Positions 1-9,648 are shown, counted from the first letter of the stretch. The stretch is 64,000 nt of DNA from Maritalea mediterranea (GCF_021568695.1 NZ_JAKGTI010000003.1:212043-276042); one strand, 5' to 3'. Notes: generated by a model from the sequence alone, not told the origin. Program-made: numbers and translations.

Positions 1-2
1 GG

Positions 3-119
3 GTGCGTTCCATGCTGGGCTGGACACCGCAATATGATGATCTGAACGGTATTGTGAACAATGCTTATGCGTGGGAAAAATATCTTTTGACCCGCAATGA
101 TCGCCCGGAAATTGCCTAA
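3..119 (+). CDS. galE: UDP-glucose 4-epimerase, C-terminal end (partial)
   Basis: Open frame entering from the left edge and stopping at TAA 117-119; 38 residues are visible. The segment LGWTPQYDDLNGIV followed by an AxxWE stretch matches the C-terminal end typical of alphaproteobacterial GalE, an extended SDR enzyme that interconverts UDP-glucose and UDP-galactose. Only the tail is seen, so the catalytic Tyr-Lys pair and the NAD-binding motif cannot be checked. The next gene starts 39 bases downstream on the same strand and may be co-transcribed. Confidence 0.6.
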   Translation: MRSMLGWTPQYDDLNGIVNNAYAWEKYLLTRNDRPEIA

Positions 120-158
120 ATAGTCCGGCATAATTGAAGCGGGTGAAAGGGGACCTTC

Positions 159-1361
159 ATGCTTTTGCGCGCTTTGATTTTTATCGCATTGGTGCTGTGG
201 CCAATGGCCAGCGTGGCGGCGCCACAGCAGAGTTTTTCTGATTTTGTCAAAAGTTTCGAACGCGAAGCGGTGGCAGCGGGGATATCGCGGGAATTTTATC
301 GCCGCATTACCAATGGCCTTTCGCCGGATCCGACTATCAAGGTGGCGCAGGCGACCCAGCCCGAATTTGAGCGTCCGATCTGGGACTATATCGACAAGCG
401 GGTCAGCGCTGCCAAAATTCGGCAGGGACAAGAAAAATATCGCGCCAACAAGGCCGTGTTTGACCGGGTGGCGGCGCAAATTGGGGTGGATCCTTATGTG
501 CTGGCCGCCATCTGGGGGATTGAAACCAATTACGGCACCATCATGGATCAGGACATCTATTTCAAGCCGGTGGTGCGCTCACTGTTTTCTCTAGTGCATC
601 AGCGGCGCGGTCGGGTTGAAGCAGATAAACAAGAGCTGCTTTTGGTGCTGAAGCTGATGCAGGCGGGCAAGATGCCGATGGATCAGAAGGGCTCTTGGGC
701 CGGGGCGATGGGGCATTTGCAGATTATGCCCACTGCCTATGCCCAATTGGCGGTGGATTTTGATCGGGATGGCCGGATTGATGTTCACAATTCCTTGGCC
801 GATGCGCTGGCCTCTTCGGCGCGATGGTTATTGGCTCTGGGTTATGTGCCGGGGGAAGATTGGGGCATGGAAGTGAGCCTGCCCAAAGGCTTTGATTATC
901 AATTGGCCGGACGAGATCAGATGCGTACGGTGCGTTTTTTTGCTGAGCGCGGCGTGCGCCGGGTGGCGGGGCGCCAGTTTGGCGATCTGGACCAGCCGGT
1001 GTTTCTTTATGTGCCCGCTGGTCATAATGGGCCGAAATTTTTGATGGGCCGCAACTATTTGGCTTTTAAAGGCTATAATTTTGCCGATTCCTATGCATTG
1101 ACTGTGGCGCATCTGACTGATCGCCTGAAAGGCGTGGGGCCGTTCGAACAGGATTGGCCGCGCAATACCGCCTTTCTCAATCGTGATCAACGGGTTGCCC
1201 TACAACAAAAGCTGAAGCAACTGGGCTATTATAAAGCCAATGTGGATGGCAGGTTTGGGCCAATCAGCCAAAAGGCGCTGCGGGCCTGGCAGGCCGACGC
1301 TGGGCTGGTGGTGGATGGGTTTGCCACCAAACAGGTTTTTGATGTGCTGATGGCCCAATGA
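159..1361 (+). CDS. Lytic murein transglycosylase, MltB/SLT_2 type, with peptidoglycan-binding domain
   Basis: A 400-residue periplasmic enzyme that cleaves the MurNAc-GlcNAc bond of peptidoglycan to leave 1,6-anhydroMurNAc. An N-terminal signal peptide covers about residues 1-20 (hydrophobic core, then VAAPQQ). The catalytic domain shows AAIWGIETNYG with the acid/base Glu, then GAMGHLQIMPTAYAQL and the SLADALASSARWL segment of the MltB family. Residues about 340-398 are a PG_binding_1 domain (LKQLGYYKANVDGRFGPIS). The AAGGGGA-like Shine-Dalgarno (AAAGGGGA) lies just before the ATG. The SGNH hydrolase follows 17 bases later, so the two probably form an envelope operon. Family certain; exact paralogue not assigned. 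Confidence 0.9.
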   Translation: MLLRALIFIALVLWPMASVAAPQQSFSDFVKSFEREAVAAGISREFYRRITNGLSPDPTIKVAQATQPEFERPIWDYIDKRVSAAKIRQGQEKYRANKAVFDRVAAQIGVDPYVLAAIWGIETNYGTIMDQDIYFKPVVRSLFSLVHQRRGRVEADKQELLLVLKLMQAGKMPMDQKGSWAGAMGHLQIMPTAYAQLAVDFDRDGRIDVHNSLADALASSARWLLALGYVPGEDWGMEVSLPKGFDYQLAGRDQMRTVRFFAERGVRRVAGRQFGDLDQPVFLYVPAGHNGPKFLMGRNYLAFKGYNFADSYALTVAHLTDRLKGVGPFEQDWPRNTAFLNRDQRVALQQKLKQLGYYKANVDGRFGPISQKALRAWQADAGLVVDGFATKQVFDVLMAQ

Positions 1362-1378
1362 TGTGCTAAATCAAAACG

Positions 1379-2560
1379 ATGATGTTTTTGAAGATGCGCG
1401 CAATCTGGATGGTGGTTCTGTTGGCCCTGGCTCTGCCTATGGCCAGCTTCAACATGCCATTGACCGCTTTAGCGGAAGAACGCATTGAAGTGGCGCAAAA
1501 CAATAGCGGTGACCGGCGCACCCTTTTTGATATTTTGTTTGGTCGCAAAAAAGAGCAACCCAAGCCGCAACAACAGCCAGCGCCAAAGCGGAGTTCACCC
1601 AGTGTGGCCGCGCCTGTTAAGGTGAATACGATTGAAAAGGCCCCGGATGCCACACGCCTGTTGGTGATTGGTGACAGTTTATCGATCGATCTGGCCAAGG
1701 GGTTGGATCGGTTTTATGCAGAAGATCCGCAATTGAAAATCATTGGGGCCGGCGTTGGCTCTTCCGGCTTTGTGCGGGACGATTATTACGATTGGAACAA
1801 AGCGATTGGCGAACGCATAGCCGCTGATGATTTTGACATGGTGGTGGTGGCGATAGGCACCAATGACCGCCAAGTCATTCGGACCGGGGAAGGGAGCTTC
1901 GATCCCTTGACCGATGGGTGGCGTGCCGCCTATCGCGCGCGGCTGTCTGAGTTTCATGCACAATTGAAAGCCGCGAACAAGCCGGTGGTGTGGTTGGGAT
2001 TGCCGCCAATGCGCTCAGGCTCCTATTCATCGGCCATGAGCCAGATTTCATCCATTCATCGGCTGGTCGCTTTTGAATATGGGGCCGAATATGTCGACAT
2101 TTACGAGCGATTCGTAGATGAGGACGGCAATTATTCTGCCTATGGGCCGGATTTGAACGGGCAAAATGCGCAGATGCGCAAAGGAGATGGCATTCACTTC
2201 ACCGCGCGGGGGAATGACAAGCTGGCCTTCTTTGTAGATAAATCGATCAAGACCTTTTACCGCGGCGGCAGTGTGACGATTGCGGTGGCGGATCCATTGG
2301 AAAACAGTGATGCCGCGCAATTGCAACGCCCGCCTTTTCAAGGGCTGAGCCAGGTGCGTATGCTGGAGGTTGCCGGGGCTGTGCGGCCCTTGGGCGAAAA
2401 GCCGCGCGCCGACGCGGGCGGACTTGTGATGAAATCAGCGACCACAACACCTGTTGTGCAACTGGAGCAATTGATGGCGGCGCCGATCGGTCGTGCAGAT
2501 GCGTTTGGTGTGGGGGTTGACCCGGCAGCTGAAGAGCAAGCACCACAGCTGCCGAGATAA
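1379..2560 (+). CDS. SGNH/GDSL-family hydrolase (DUF459 type)
   Basis: 393 residues, exported or membrane-anchored: hydrophobic segment at about residues 5-25, then a low-complexity Gln/Pro/Lys linker to about residue 75. The SGNH fold begins with block I LLVIGDSLSIDLAKGL, then GAGVGSSGF (block II Gly), VVVAIGTNDRQ (block III Asn) and GDGIHFTARG (block V Asp-x-x-His), so the Ser-Asp-His triad and oxyanion residues are all present. Family members are esterases or acyltransferases of envelope glycans; the position right after a transglycosylase suggests peptidoglycan O-acyl or polysaccharide modification, which is inference. The alternative starts 1382 and 1394 are possible because no strong ribosome site is seen. 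The 3' end converges on gltD with only 10 bases between. Confidence 0.8.
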   Translation: MMFLKMRAIWMVVLLALALPMASFNMPLTALAEERIEVAQNNSGDRRTLFDILFGRKKEQPKPQQQPAPKRSSPSVAAPVKVNTIEKAPDATRLLVIGDSLSIDLAKGLDRFYAEDPQLKIIGAGVGSSGFVRDDYYDWNKAIGERIAADDFDMVVVAIGTNDRQVIRTGEGSFDPLTDGWRAAYRARLSEFHAQLKAANKPVVWLGLPPMRSGSYSSAMSQISSIHRLVAFEYGAEYVDIYERFVDEDGNYSAYGPDLNGQNAQMRKGDGIHFTARGNDKLAFFVDKSIKTFYRGGSVTIAVADPLENSDAAQLQRPPFQGLSQVRMLEVAGAVRPLGEKPRADAGGLVMKSATTTPVVQLEQLMAAPIGRADAFGVGVDPAAEEQAPQLPR

Positions 2561-2570
2561 TTCGCAAGGG

Positions 2571-3998
2571 CTAGCGTGGCAGGGTGGTTGCGCCCATCAG
2601 GTCCATATCAATGGCACGGGCCGCCTGACGGCCCTCCCGAATGGCCCAGACCACCAGGGACTGGCCCCGCCGCATATCACCTGCCGCATAAACACCATCG
2701 ACTGAGGTGCGGTAAGACAGCGTGTCGGCAAACAGATTTTTGCGCGGGTCGAGATCAGCGCCCAATTCGGCCAACAGACCTTCTTGCAACGGATGGGCAA
2801 AACCAATGGCCATCAGCACCAGATCTGCCCGCAAGATAAATTCGCCATTTTCCACGGGATCACGCTTTTCGTCGACGCGGGTACATTTTACCCCGGTCAC
2901 GTGGCCGAGATCATTGCCGATCATTTCCACGGTTGCGGCCTGAAACTCACGATTTGCCCCTTCCGCTTGAGAAGAAGAAGTGCGCATTTTGATGGCCCAA
3001 TGTGGCCAGCTGGTCAGCTTGTCTTCTTTTTCAGGCGGCTGCGGGCGAATATCCAATTGGGTGACGGACACAGCTCCTTGACGGAAGGCGGTGCCCACAC
3101 AGTCTGATGCGGTATCGCCACCGCCAATCACCACGACGCGTTTGCCATTGGCCAAAATTGGCGCTTCATCGCCAATTTCTTCGCCGCTGACGCGCTTGTT
3201 TTGCTGAGTCAAATAGGGCATGGCGTAGTGCACGCCGCCGAGATCCTGGCCTTCGACGCCCGGATCGCGTGGATGTTCCGCGCCACCGGACAGCAGGACG
3301 GCATCGTGGTTCTTTTGCAGATTGGCAAAAGAGCGCGTCACCCCAATATTTTCGTTGTAATGGAAGATTACGCCTTCAGCTTCCATCTGCTCAACGCGCC
3401 AATCAATATGGTGCTTTTCCATTTTGAAATCAGGAATGCCATAGCGCAGCAAACCGCCTGCCTTGGCCTCGCGTTCATAAACATGCACTTCGTGACCCAC
3501 CCGTGCCAATTGCTGGGCGGCGGCCATGCCGGCCGGACCGGAACCGATAATGGCAATTTTTTTGCCGGTTTTGGTTTCTGGCACCTGCGGCTTCAGCCAT
3601 CCATTTTTAATGGCGCGGTCAGCAATGGTTTGCTCAATATTTTTGATGGTGACCGGCTGGTCTTCCAGATTGAGCGTGCAGGCCTCCTCACATGGGGCTG
3701 GACAAATGCGGCCGGTGAATTCAGGGAAATTGTTGGTGGAATGAAGGTTTTCAGACGCTTCTTCCCAATCACGCTGATACACCAGATCGTTCCAATCCGG
3801 AATCTGGTTGTTGACCGGGCAGCCCGTATCGCCATGACAATAGGGGATGCCGCAATCCATGCAGCGTGATGCTTGCCGCACAATCTCACCTTCGGTGAGC
3901 GGCACGGCAAATTCATTATAGTGGCGAACGCGGTCTGAAGCTGGCTCATAGCGCGCTTCCTGGCGATCGACTTCGAGAAAACCTGTGTGCTTACCCAT
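2571..3998 (-). CDS. gltD: Glutamate synthase (NADPH) small subunit
   Basis: 475 residues, close to the 470-480 usual for GltD. It passes electrons from NADPH through FAD to iron-sulfur clusters and on to GltB. The N-terminal cysteine-rich region begins CMDCGIPYCHGDTGCP at residue 46 and continues with CPAPCEEAC near residue 98, the two 4Fe-4S sets of the family. IIGSGPAGMAAAQQLARVGH near residue 150 is the FAD-binding fold and VVIGGGDTASDCVGT the NADPH-binding fold; AAGDMRRGQSLVVWAI near the end is the conserved FAD-contact segment. It starts 14 bases after gltB on the same strand, so the two are one operon. Confidence 0.97.
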   Translation of the reverse strand: MGKHTGFLEVDRQEARYEPASDRVRHYNEFAVPLTEGEIVRQASRCMDCGIPYCHGDTGCPVNNQIPDWNDLVYQRDWEEASENLHSTNNFPEFTGRICPAPCEEACTLNLEDQPVTIKNIEQTIADRAIKNGWLKPQVPETKTGKKIAIIGSGPAGMAAAQQLARVGHEVHVYEREAKAGGLLRYGIPDFKMEKHHIDWRVEQMEAEGVIFHYNENIGVTRSFANLQKNHDAVLLSGGAEHPRDPGVEGQDLGGVHYAMPYLTQQNKRVSGEEIGDEAPILANGKRVVVIGGGDTASDCVGTAFRQGAVSVTQLDIRPQPPEKEDKLTSWPHWAIKMRTSSSQAEGANREFQAATVEMIGNDLGHVTGVKCTRVDEKRDPVENGEFILRADLVLMAIGFAHPLQEGLLAELGADLDPRKNLFADTLSYRTSVDGVYAAGDMRRGQSLVVWAIREGRQAARAIDMDLMGATTLPR

Positions 3999-4012
3999 GT
4001 TTGATGCCTTTC

Positions 4013-7000
4013 TTACGCGCTTTGACTTTGATCTTCAGTTTCACGACGTGCCGCTTCCATTTCCAAAATGGCGCGGCGATATTCCACCGGCATAACTTTT
4101 ACAAATTTGCCGCGATAGTCTTCCCAATTGTCCAATATCAGCTTGGCACGGGAGGAGCCGGTATAGTGCAGATGGTTGGAGATCAATTGGAACAGGCGCT
4201 CGTCATCATGCTTGGTCATGTCGCCGGAAATATCCACACGGCCATGCCATTCTATGTCACCCCCGTGATGATGGTGTTCGCGCATCAGATCCTCTTCCTC
4301 AAGCACCGGCTCGAGGTCCACCATCGCCAGGTTGCAGCGGGAGCGGAAGGTCTGATCCTCGTCGAGCACATAAGCCACACCGCCGGACATGCCTGCGGCA
4401 AAGTTGCGGCCGGTCTCACCGATCACAACCACCACGCCGCCGGTCATATATTCGCAGCCATGGTCGCCCAGGCCCTCAACCACCGCGAGGGCCCCTGAGT
4501 TCCGTACAGCGAAACGTTCGCCGGCAAAGCCGCGGAAATAGCATTCACCGGAAATGGCGCCATAAAGCACGGTGTTGCCGACAATGATGGATTTCTCCGG
4601 CACGATATTAGCGTTTTCCGCCGGGCGCACCACAATGCGACCGCCAGAAAGGCCCTTGCCCACATAGTCATTGGCCTCACCCTGCAAATCAAAGCTGATG
4701 CCATTGGTGAGGAAGGCGCCAAAGGCTTGGCCGGCAATACCATGCAGATTGACCGCAATGGTGTCTTCAGGCAGGCCCTGCAAGCCATATTTCATGGCGA
4801 CAGCGCCGGACAGCATGGCCCCGGCTGATCGATTTTTCGACTTGATGTCGATATCGAACTTGACCGGTTCGCCCTTTTCCAACGCTTTTTTGGACTTTTC
4901 GATCAGCGTCTTGTCCAAAATGTCATCCAGGCCGTGATCCTGCAATTGTGAGTGATAGTAAGTATCACCCTCGTGCAGCTCTGGCTTGTAGAGCAGTTTA
5001 GACAGGTCGATGCCCTGAGCCTTTTCGTGCGGTACATCTTTGCGCTGGCGCAGCAGTTCGGTGCGGCCCACCAGATCATTGATGGTTTTAACGCCCAACT
5101 CGGCCATCAATTGCCGCAGTTCTTCTGCGACATAGAAGAAGTAGTTCACCACATGGTCCGGTGTGCCTTTGAAGCGCTTGCGCAGTTCCGGATCCTGTGT
5201 GGCGATGCCGACAGGGCAGGTATTAAGGTGGCACTTGCGCATCATCAAGCAACCTGCCGCAATCAGGGGCGCTGTGGCAAAGCCAAACTCGTCTGCGCCC
5301 AAAATCGCACCGATCAACACATCGCGCCCCGTTTTGAAACCGCCATCTACTTGCAGTTTTACACGTGAACGCAGACGGTTCATCACCAAGGTCTGGTGTG
5401 TCTCAGCAATGCCGATTTCCCAAGGAGACCCAGCGTGTTTGATGGAGGTGAGCGGCGACGCGCCGGTGCCGCCATCATAGCCGGAAATGGTGATGTGGTC
5501 GGCGTGTGCTTTGGCCACACCAGCGGCCACCGTGCCTACGCCCAGCTCTGACACGAGCTTCACCGAAATGTCGGCCACCGGGTTCACATTTTTCAAATCA
5601 TAGATCAGCTGGGCCAAATCTTCGATCGAATAGATGTCGTGGTGCGGCGGCGGTGAAATCAGGCCAACGCCAGGGGTTGAATGCCGGGTCTGCGCGATCA
5701 CGGCATCCACCTTATGGCCGGGCAATTGCCCGCCTTCGCCGGGCTTGGCGCCCTGCGCCACTTTAATCTGGATCATATCGGAGTTGACCAGATAATCGGT
5801 GGTCACCCCGAAACGGCCAGAGGCGACCTGCTTGATGGCAGAGCGTTCCGGGTTGCGGCTGCCGTCGGGCAGCGGGTTGTAGCGATCTGGCTCTTCACCA
5901 CCTTCGCCGGTGTTGGATTTGCCACCAATTCTGTTCATGGCGATGGCCAACGACGTGTGCGCTTCCCGCGAGATAGAACCAAATGACATGGCGCCGGTGG
6001 AGAAACGTTTGACGATCTCTTCCGCCGGTTCGACCTGGTCAATATCGATGGGCTCGCCCGCTGGGGCCAGTTCAAACAGAGAGCGGATGGTCAAAAGCTG
6101 TTCTGAGGCGTCATTTACCGCAGCGGCAAAGGCATCATATTTGGCTTGCGCCGTTTGCGGCGATTGCTCCGCCATACGAACTGCATGTTGAAGATCGGCA
6201 ATGGTGTCGGGTGTCCATGAGTGTTTTTCGCCTCGGATGCGGTAGGCATATTCGCCACCGACATCGAGGCTGTTTTTCAACACGGCGTCATTGCCAAAGG
6301 CCAGCATATGTCGCTCAGCAGTTTCCTGCGCAACTTCTTTCAGTCCCACACCTTCGATGGAAGTGCCGGTGCCAAAGAAGAATTTTTTGACAAATTCTGT
6401 GCTGAGACCAACCGCATCAAAGATTTGCGCGCCGCAATAGGATTGATAGGTCGAAATGCCCATTTTGGACATGATCTTCAAAAGACCCTTGCCGATCGAT
6501 TTGATATAGCGGGTAACACATTCCTGCTCGTCCACTTCCGGTGGGAAATGGCCCTCGGCCTGCATGGCGGAAATGGTTTCAAACGCCAGATAAGGGTTGA
6601 TGGCTTCCGCACCATAGCCCGCCAGCACCGCGAAATGGTGCACTTCACGCGCTTCGCCGGTTTCTACAACCAGGCCGCAGGACGTGCGCAGACCCTTGCG
6701 GATCAAGTGGTGATGCACTGCCGCAGTGGCCAAAAGCGCCGGGATGGCGATCCGGTCATGAGAGATCAAGCGGTCAGACAAAATGATGATGTTCATGCCC
6801 AGGCGCACAGCGCTTTCAGCGCGGTCGCAAATGCCCTCAAGCGCCACTTCCATCCAGTCTGCGCCTTTTTCGGCGGCGTAGGTGATGTCGATGGTTTCGG
6901 TGATGAACTGGTTGTCACCGATCGAGCCGATGGTGCGCACTTTTTCCAGATCCTCATTGGTGAGGATGGGCTGACGCACTTCCAGCCGCTTGCGCTCTGA

Positions 7001-8725
7001 AAGACCTTCAAGGTCAAACAGGTTCGGGCGTGGGCCGATGAAGGAAATCAGGCTCATTACCGATTCTTCGCGGATCGGGTCAATCGGCGGGTTGGTCACC
7101 TGCGCAAAGTTCTGCTTGAAATAGGAATAAAGCAGCTTTGACTTTGAAGAGAGGGCGGAAATGGGCGTGTCGGTGCCCATAGATCCAACGCCTTCCTGCC
7201 CCGTGGTCGCCATGGGCGGCAGCAGGAACTTGATGTCTTCTTGCGTGTAACCAAAGGCCTGCTGGCGGTCCAACAAGCTGTCAAACGGCTGCACCGGCTG
7301 ACGGTCTACCCCTGGGGCTTCTTCCAACACAATCTGCGTGCGGGAGAGCCATTTTTGATAGGGGTTCTTCTTTGCCAGTTCCGTTTTGACTTCGTCGTCG
7401 GAAATCATTTTGTTGTTTTCAAGGTCGACCAGCAGCATTTTACCTGGCTGCAAGCGCCACTTTTCAACAATATCTTCTTCTGGAATATCCAGCACACCCG
7501 CTTCAGAAGCGAGGATGATCTGGTTGTTTTTGGTGACGCAATAGCGAGCCGGGCGCAGGCCGTTGCGGTCGAGCGTGGCAGTGATATAGCGCCCGTCGGT
7601 CATGACCATGGCGGCAGGACCATCCCATGGCTCCATCAATGCTGCGTGATATTCATAAAAGGCCCGGCGCTCGTCGTCCATCAGCGGATTGCCGGCCCAG
7701 GCTTGCGGCACCATCATCATGGCGGCGTGGGGCAGCTTATAACCCCCGCGTACCAGAAATTCGAGCGCGTTATCGAAACAGGCGGTATCAGACTGGCCTT
7801 CATAGGAAATCGGCCAGATTTTGCTGATGTCATCACCGAATTTGTCAGAGGCCACAGACGCTTGGCGCGCCGCCATCCAGTTCACATTGCCGCGGATGGT
7901 GTTGATTTCACCATTGTGTGCCACAAAGCGATAGGGGTGCGCCAACTTCCAGGACGGGAAGGTGTTTGTGGAGAAGCGTTGGTGCACCACGGCAAGAGCG
8001 GATTTAAAATCTTCGTCCACAAGGTCCAGATAAAACGGCCCCAATTGTTCGGCCAAGAACATGCCTTTATACACAATGGTGCGGGCAGAGAAGGACACCA
8101 CATAAAAACCATTGTCGCTGTCGGCTTCGGGCAACTCGCGATAGATGGTGTTGGAGATCACCTTGCGGGTGATCAGCAATTTGGTTTCAAACTCTTCGTC
8201 GCTCAACCCTTCGGGACGGGCCACAAACACTTGTTCAATGATGGGCTGTGTGGCGATGACGCCTTCGGAAAGTGAAGAATTGTCTGTCGGAACCTCTCGG
8301 GTGCCCAGAATTTCCAGGCCTTCAGCGCGAGCGCAATTGGCCAGTTTTTCCGCGCATTTTGCCTTCAGTTTGGCATCATTGGGGTAAAACAGCATGGCCA
8401 CGGCATATTCGCCGGCTTCGGGCAGCTCGAAATCGACCGATTTGGCGAAGAAGGCATGGGGAATTTGCACCAGCATGCCAGCGCCGTCACCCATCAACGG
8501 ATCTGCGCCCACCGCGCCCCGGTGAGTCAAGTTAATCAGGATTTTCAGCCCGGATTCAACAATGTCATGGGTGGCGGTGTTGTCGATATTGGCGATCAGT
8601 CCCAAGCCGCATGCATCATGCTCGTTCACCGGGTCGTAAAGGCCCACCGGTTTGGGGCGGCCATTTGCTGGTTTGGCAGGTGCTACCTGCACGTCATGCA
8701 AAGCTTGGTCATTCTTTTTGGCCAT
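4013..8725 (-). CDS. gltB: Glutamate synthase (NADPH) large subunit
   Basis: 1570 residues from the preferred start. With GltD it makes two glutamates from glutamine and 2-oxoglutarate. Although the frame is open to 8752, the ATG at 8725 is preceded by GGAGGGG at good spacing. This start puts the nucleophile of the class II amidotransferase, in NEHDACGLG, at Cys39, leaving a propeptide of 38 residues, the kind of short propeptide known for GltB. Other marks are the FMN-binding synthase region (GEGGEEPDRYNPLPDG, SVKLVSELGVGTVAAGVAK), the 3Fe-4S cysteines in CLMMRKCHLNTCPVGIATQ and the C-terminal Gly-rich beta-helix (GGVVVVIGETGRNFAAGMSGG). First gene of gltB-gltD. Confidence 0.97.
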   Translation of the reverse strand: MAKKNDQALHDVQVAPAKPANGRPKPVGLYDPVNEHDACGLGLIANIDNTATHDIVESGLKILINLTHRGAVGADPLMGDGAGMLVQIPHAFFAKSVDFELPEAGEYAVAMLFYPNDAKLKAKCAEKLANCARAEGLEILGTREVPTDNSSLSEGVIATQPIIEQVFVARPEGLSDEEFETKLLITRKVISNTIYRELPEADSDNGFYVVSFSARTIVYKGMFLAEQLGPFYLDLVDEDFKSALAVVHQRFSTNTFPSWKLAHPYRFVAHNGEINTIRGNVNWMAARQASVASDKFGDDISKIWPISYEGQSDTACFDNALEFLVRGGYKLPHAAMMMVPQAWAGNPLMDDERRAFYEYHAALMEPWDGPAAMVMTDGRYITATLDRNGLRPARYCVTKNNQIILASEAGVLDIPEEDIVEKWRLQPGKMLLVDLENNKMISDDEVKTELAKKNPYQKWLSRTQIVLEEAPGVDRQPVQPFDSLLDRQQAFGYTQEDIKFLLPPMATTGQEGVGSMGTDTPISALSSKSKLLYSYFKQNFAQVTNPPIDPIREESVMSLISFIGPRPNLFDLEGLSERKRLEVRQPILTNEDLEKVRTIGSIGDNQFITETIDITYAAEKGADWMEVALEGICDRAESAVRLGMNIIILSDRLISHDRIAIPALLATAAVHHHLIRKGLRTSCGLVVETGEAREVHHFAVLAGYGAEAINPYLAFETISAMQAEGHFPPEVDEQECVTRYIKSIGKGLLKIMSKMGISTYQSYCGAQIFDAVGLSTEFVKKFFFGTGTSIEGVGLKEVAQETAERHMLAFGNDAVLKNSLDVGGEYAYRIRGEKHSWTPDTIADLQHAVRMAEQSPQTAQAKYDAFAAAVNDASEQLLTIRSLFELAPAGEPIDIDQVEPAEEIVKRFSTGAMSFGSISREAHTSLAIAMNRIGGKSNTGEGGEEPDRYNPLPDGSRNPERSAIKQVASGRFGVTTDYLVNSDMIQIKVAQGAKPGEGGQLPGHKVDAVIAQTRHSTPGVGLISPPPHHDIYSIEDLAQLIYDLKNVNPVADISVKLVSELGVGTVAAGVAKAHADHITISGYDGGTGASPLTSIKHAGSPWEIGIAETHQTLVMNRLRSRVKLQVDGGFKTGRDVLIGAILGADEFGFATAPLIAAGCLMMRKCHLNTCPVGIATQDPELRKRFKGTPDHVVNYFFYVAEELRQLMAELGVKTINDLVGRTELLRQRKDVPHEKAQGIDLSKLLYKPELHEGDTYYHSQLQDHGLDDILDKTLIEKSKKALEKGEPVKFDIDIKSKNRSAGAMLSGAVAMKYGLQGLPEDTIAVNLHGIAGQAFGAFLTNGISFDLQGEANDYVGKGLSGGRIVVRPAENANIVPEKSIIVGNTVLYGAISGECYFRGFAGERFAVRNSGALAVVEGLGDHGCEYMTGGVVVVIGETGRNFAAGMSGGVAYVLDEDQTFRSRCNLAMVDLEPVLEEEDLMREHHHHGGDIEWHGRVDISGDMTKHDDERLFQLISNHLHYTGSSRAKLILDNWEDYRGKFVKVMPVEYRRAILEMEAARRETEDQSQSA

Positions 8726-9177
8726 AAGCCCCTCCATAATAGTCACTGCCATTCCGCGCCGTGGGAGCGAAATTTGGGTCAGGTTTACATATGCCGTGCG
8801 TTATGAACCGCATTCACAACGCGCCGTCCGCGACAAGCGCAATTTTTCCTAAAATGGGCGATCGCGATCTTTTTGATCTTGTCGTCGCGCCCAATCGAGC
8901 CTTGTTTCGGCTCTCCCCCAGAGTGCTATACACAGCTTATGACACAAAAATATAAGCCTGTTGCATTAAAAGCAACTTCGGCATTCCGGTCATATGGTAT
9001 GGACAGTATTGCTGTCCTATTTTTGGGCGGAGATTATTCGATATCGCGGGGAGGGGCAAGGGGGGCGACAAAGTTTTTTTGTCGCAGGAGCAGCACAAGT
9101 TGAGGTTAAATAAAAGCGGGGCACAACATGTTGTGGTTGCGCCCCGGCTGTCTGTCAATTTATTGACGAATTGACGA
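8726..9177. other. Intergenic region between gltB and hsp20
   Basis: 452 bases without a credible gene. It must hold the gltB promoter (minus strand), which I cannot place with confidence. Visible structure: a hairpin GGACAG-TATTG-CTGTCC followed by TATTTTT (9001-9024, plus sense), a perfect 8-bp inverted repeat GCGACAAA/TTTGTCGC at 9064-9084 with no U-tract on either strand, and the hsp20 terminator at 9106-9147. The plus-sense terminator-like hairpin has no annotated gene in front of it. Confidence 0.5.
9106..9147 (-). terminator. Probable Rho-independent terminator of hsp20
   Basis: On the minus strand a stem GGGGC/GCCCC with an inner ACAACATGTTGT palindrome is followed by GCTTTTATTTAA, about 30 bases after the hsp20 stop codon. 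The inner part has an unpaired stretch, so the stem is imperfect. Confidence 0.6.
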
Positions 9178-9645
9178 CTAGTTTTTCAACTCGCCCTCAA
9201 TTTTCTTTTGTTCGGTTCCGCTATCGGTTCCAATGGCGATTTTGCGCGGACGCTTGCTCTCTGGCAGTTCGCGCGCCAGTTCAATGTGCAACAGGCCGTT
9301 TTCCAGATCGGCGCCGCGCACCTCTACATAATCGGCCAGTTTAAACCGACGTTCGAAGGAGCGTTCGGCAATGCCGCGATGCAGGAAGTCGCGTGACTGC
9401 TCAGATTCGCTTTGAGACTTCGCGCCCTTGACGATGATCGCATTTTCCTTGGTCTCGATCACCAGATCGTCTTTTGAGAACCCGGCCACCGCCATGGAAA
9501 TGCGGTATGTGTCTTCGCCTGTCCGCTCAATGTTGTACGGCGGGAAAGCGTTGGGTTCTTGTGGTGAGAGATCGTCAAGCAGGTTGAACAGGCGATCAAA
9601 GCCTACGGTTGAGCGATAGAATGGGGATAGATCCAATGTGTTCAT
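9178..9645 (-). CDS. Small heat-shock protein, Hsp20 / alpha-crystallin family (IbpA-like)
   Basis: 155 residues. ATP-independent holdase that keeps unfolding cytosolic proteins from aggregating. The start at 9645 (MNTLDLSPFYRSTVGFDRLF) is chosen because it has the family's typical N-terminus and AAGGAG six to ten bases ahead; the frame stays open upstream to 9783, but that part is the structured leader. The alpha-crystallin domain runs from about residue 33 (YNIERTGEDTYRISMAVAGF) to GLLHIELARELPE near 127, and the I-x-I tail motif is in KIAIGT. The leader carries a ROSE-type thermosensor and an RpoH-like promoter (separate entries), so heat control at both transcription and translation is expected. 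Confidence 0.93.
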   Translation of the reverse strand: MNTLDLSPFYRSTVGFDRLFNLLDDLSPQEPNAFPPYNIERTGEDTYRISMAVAGFSKDDLVIETKENAIIVKGAKSQSESEQSRDFLHRGIAERSFERRFKLADYVEVRGADLENGLLHIELARELPESKRPRKIAIGTDSGTEQKKIEGELKN

Positions 9646-9648
9646 GAC

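Noticed and set aside
7241..8275. 344-codon open frame antisense to gltB, and other long antisense frames such as 3201-3869 and 16647-17249
   Set aside because: They lie wholly opposite confirmed genes, have no ribosome site and their translations are Arg/His-rich without family motifs, as expected for shadow frames.
9064..9084. Perfect GCGACAAA/TTTGTCGC hairpin as a terminator
   Set aside because: Neither strand has a U-tract after the stem; kept only as an unexplained repeat.
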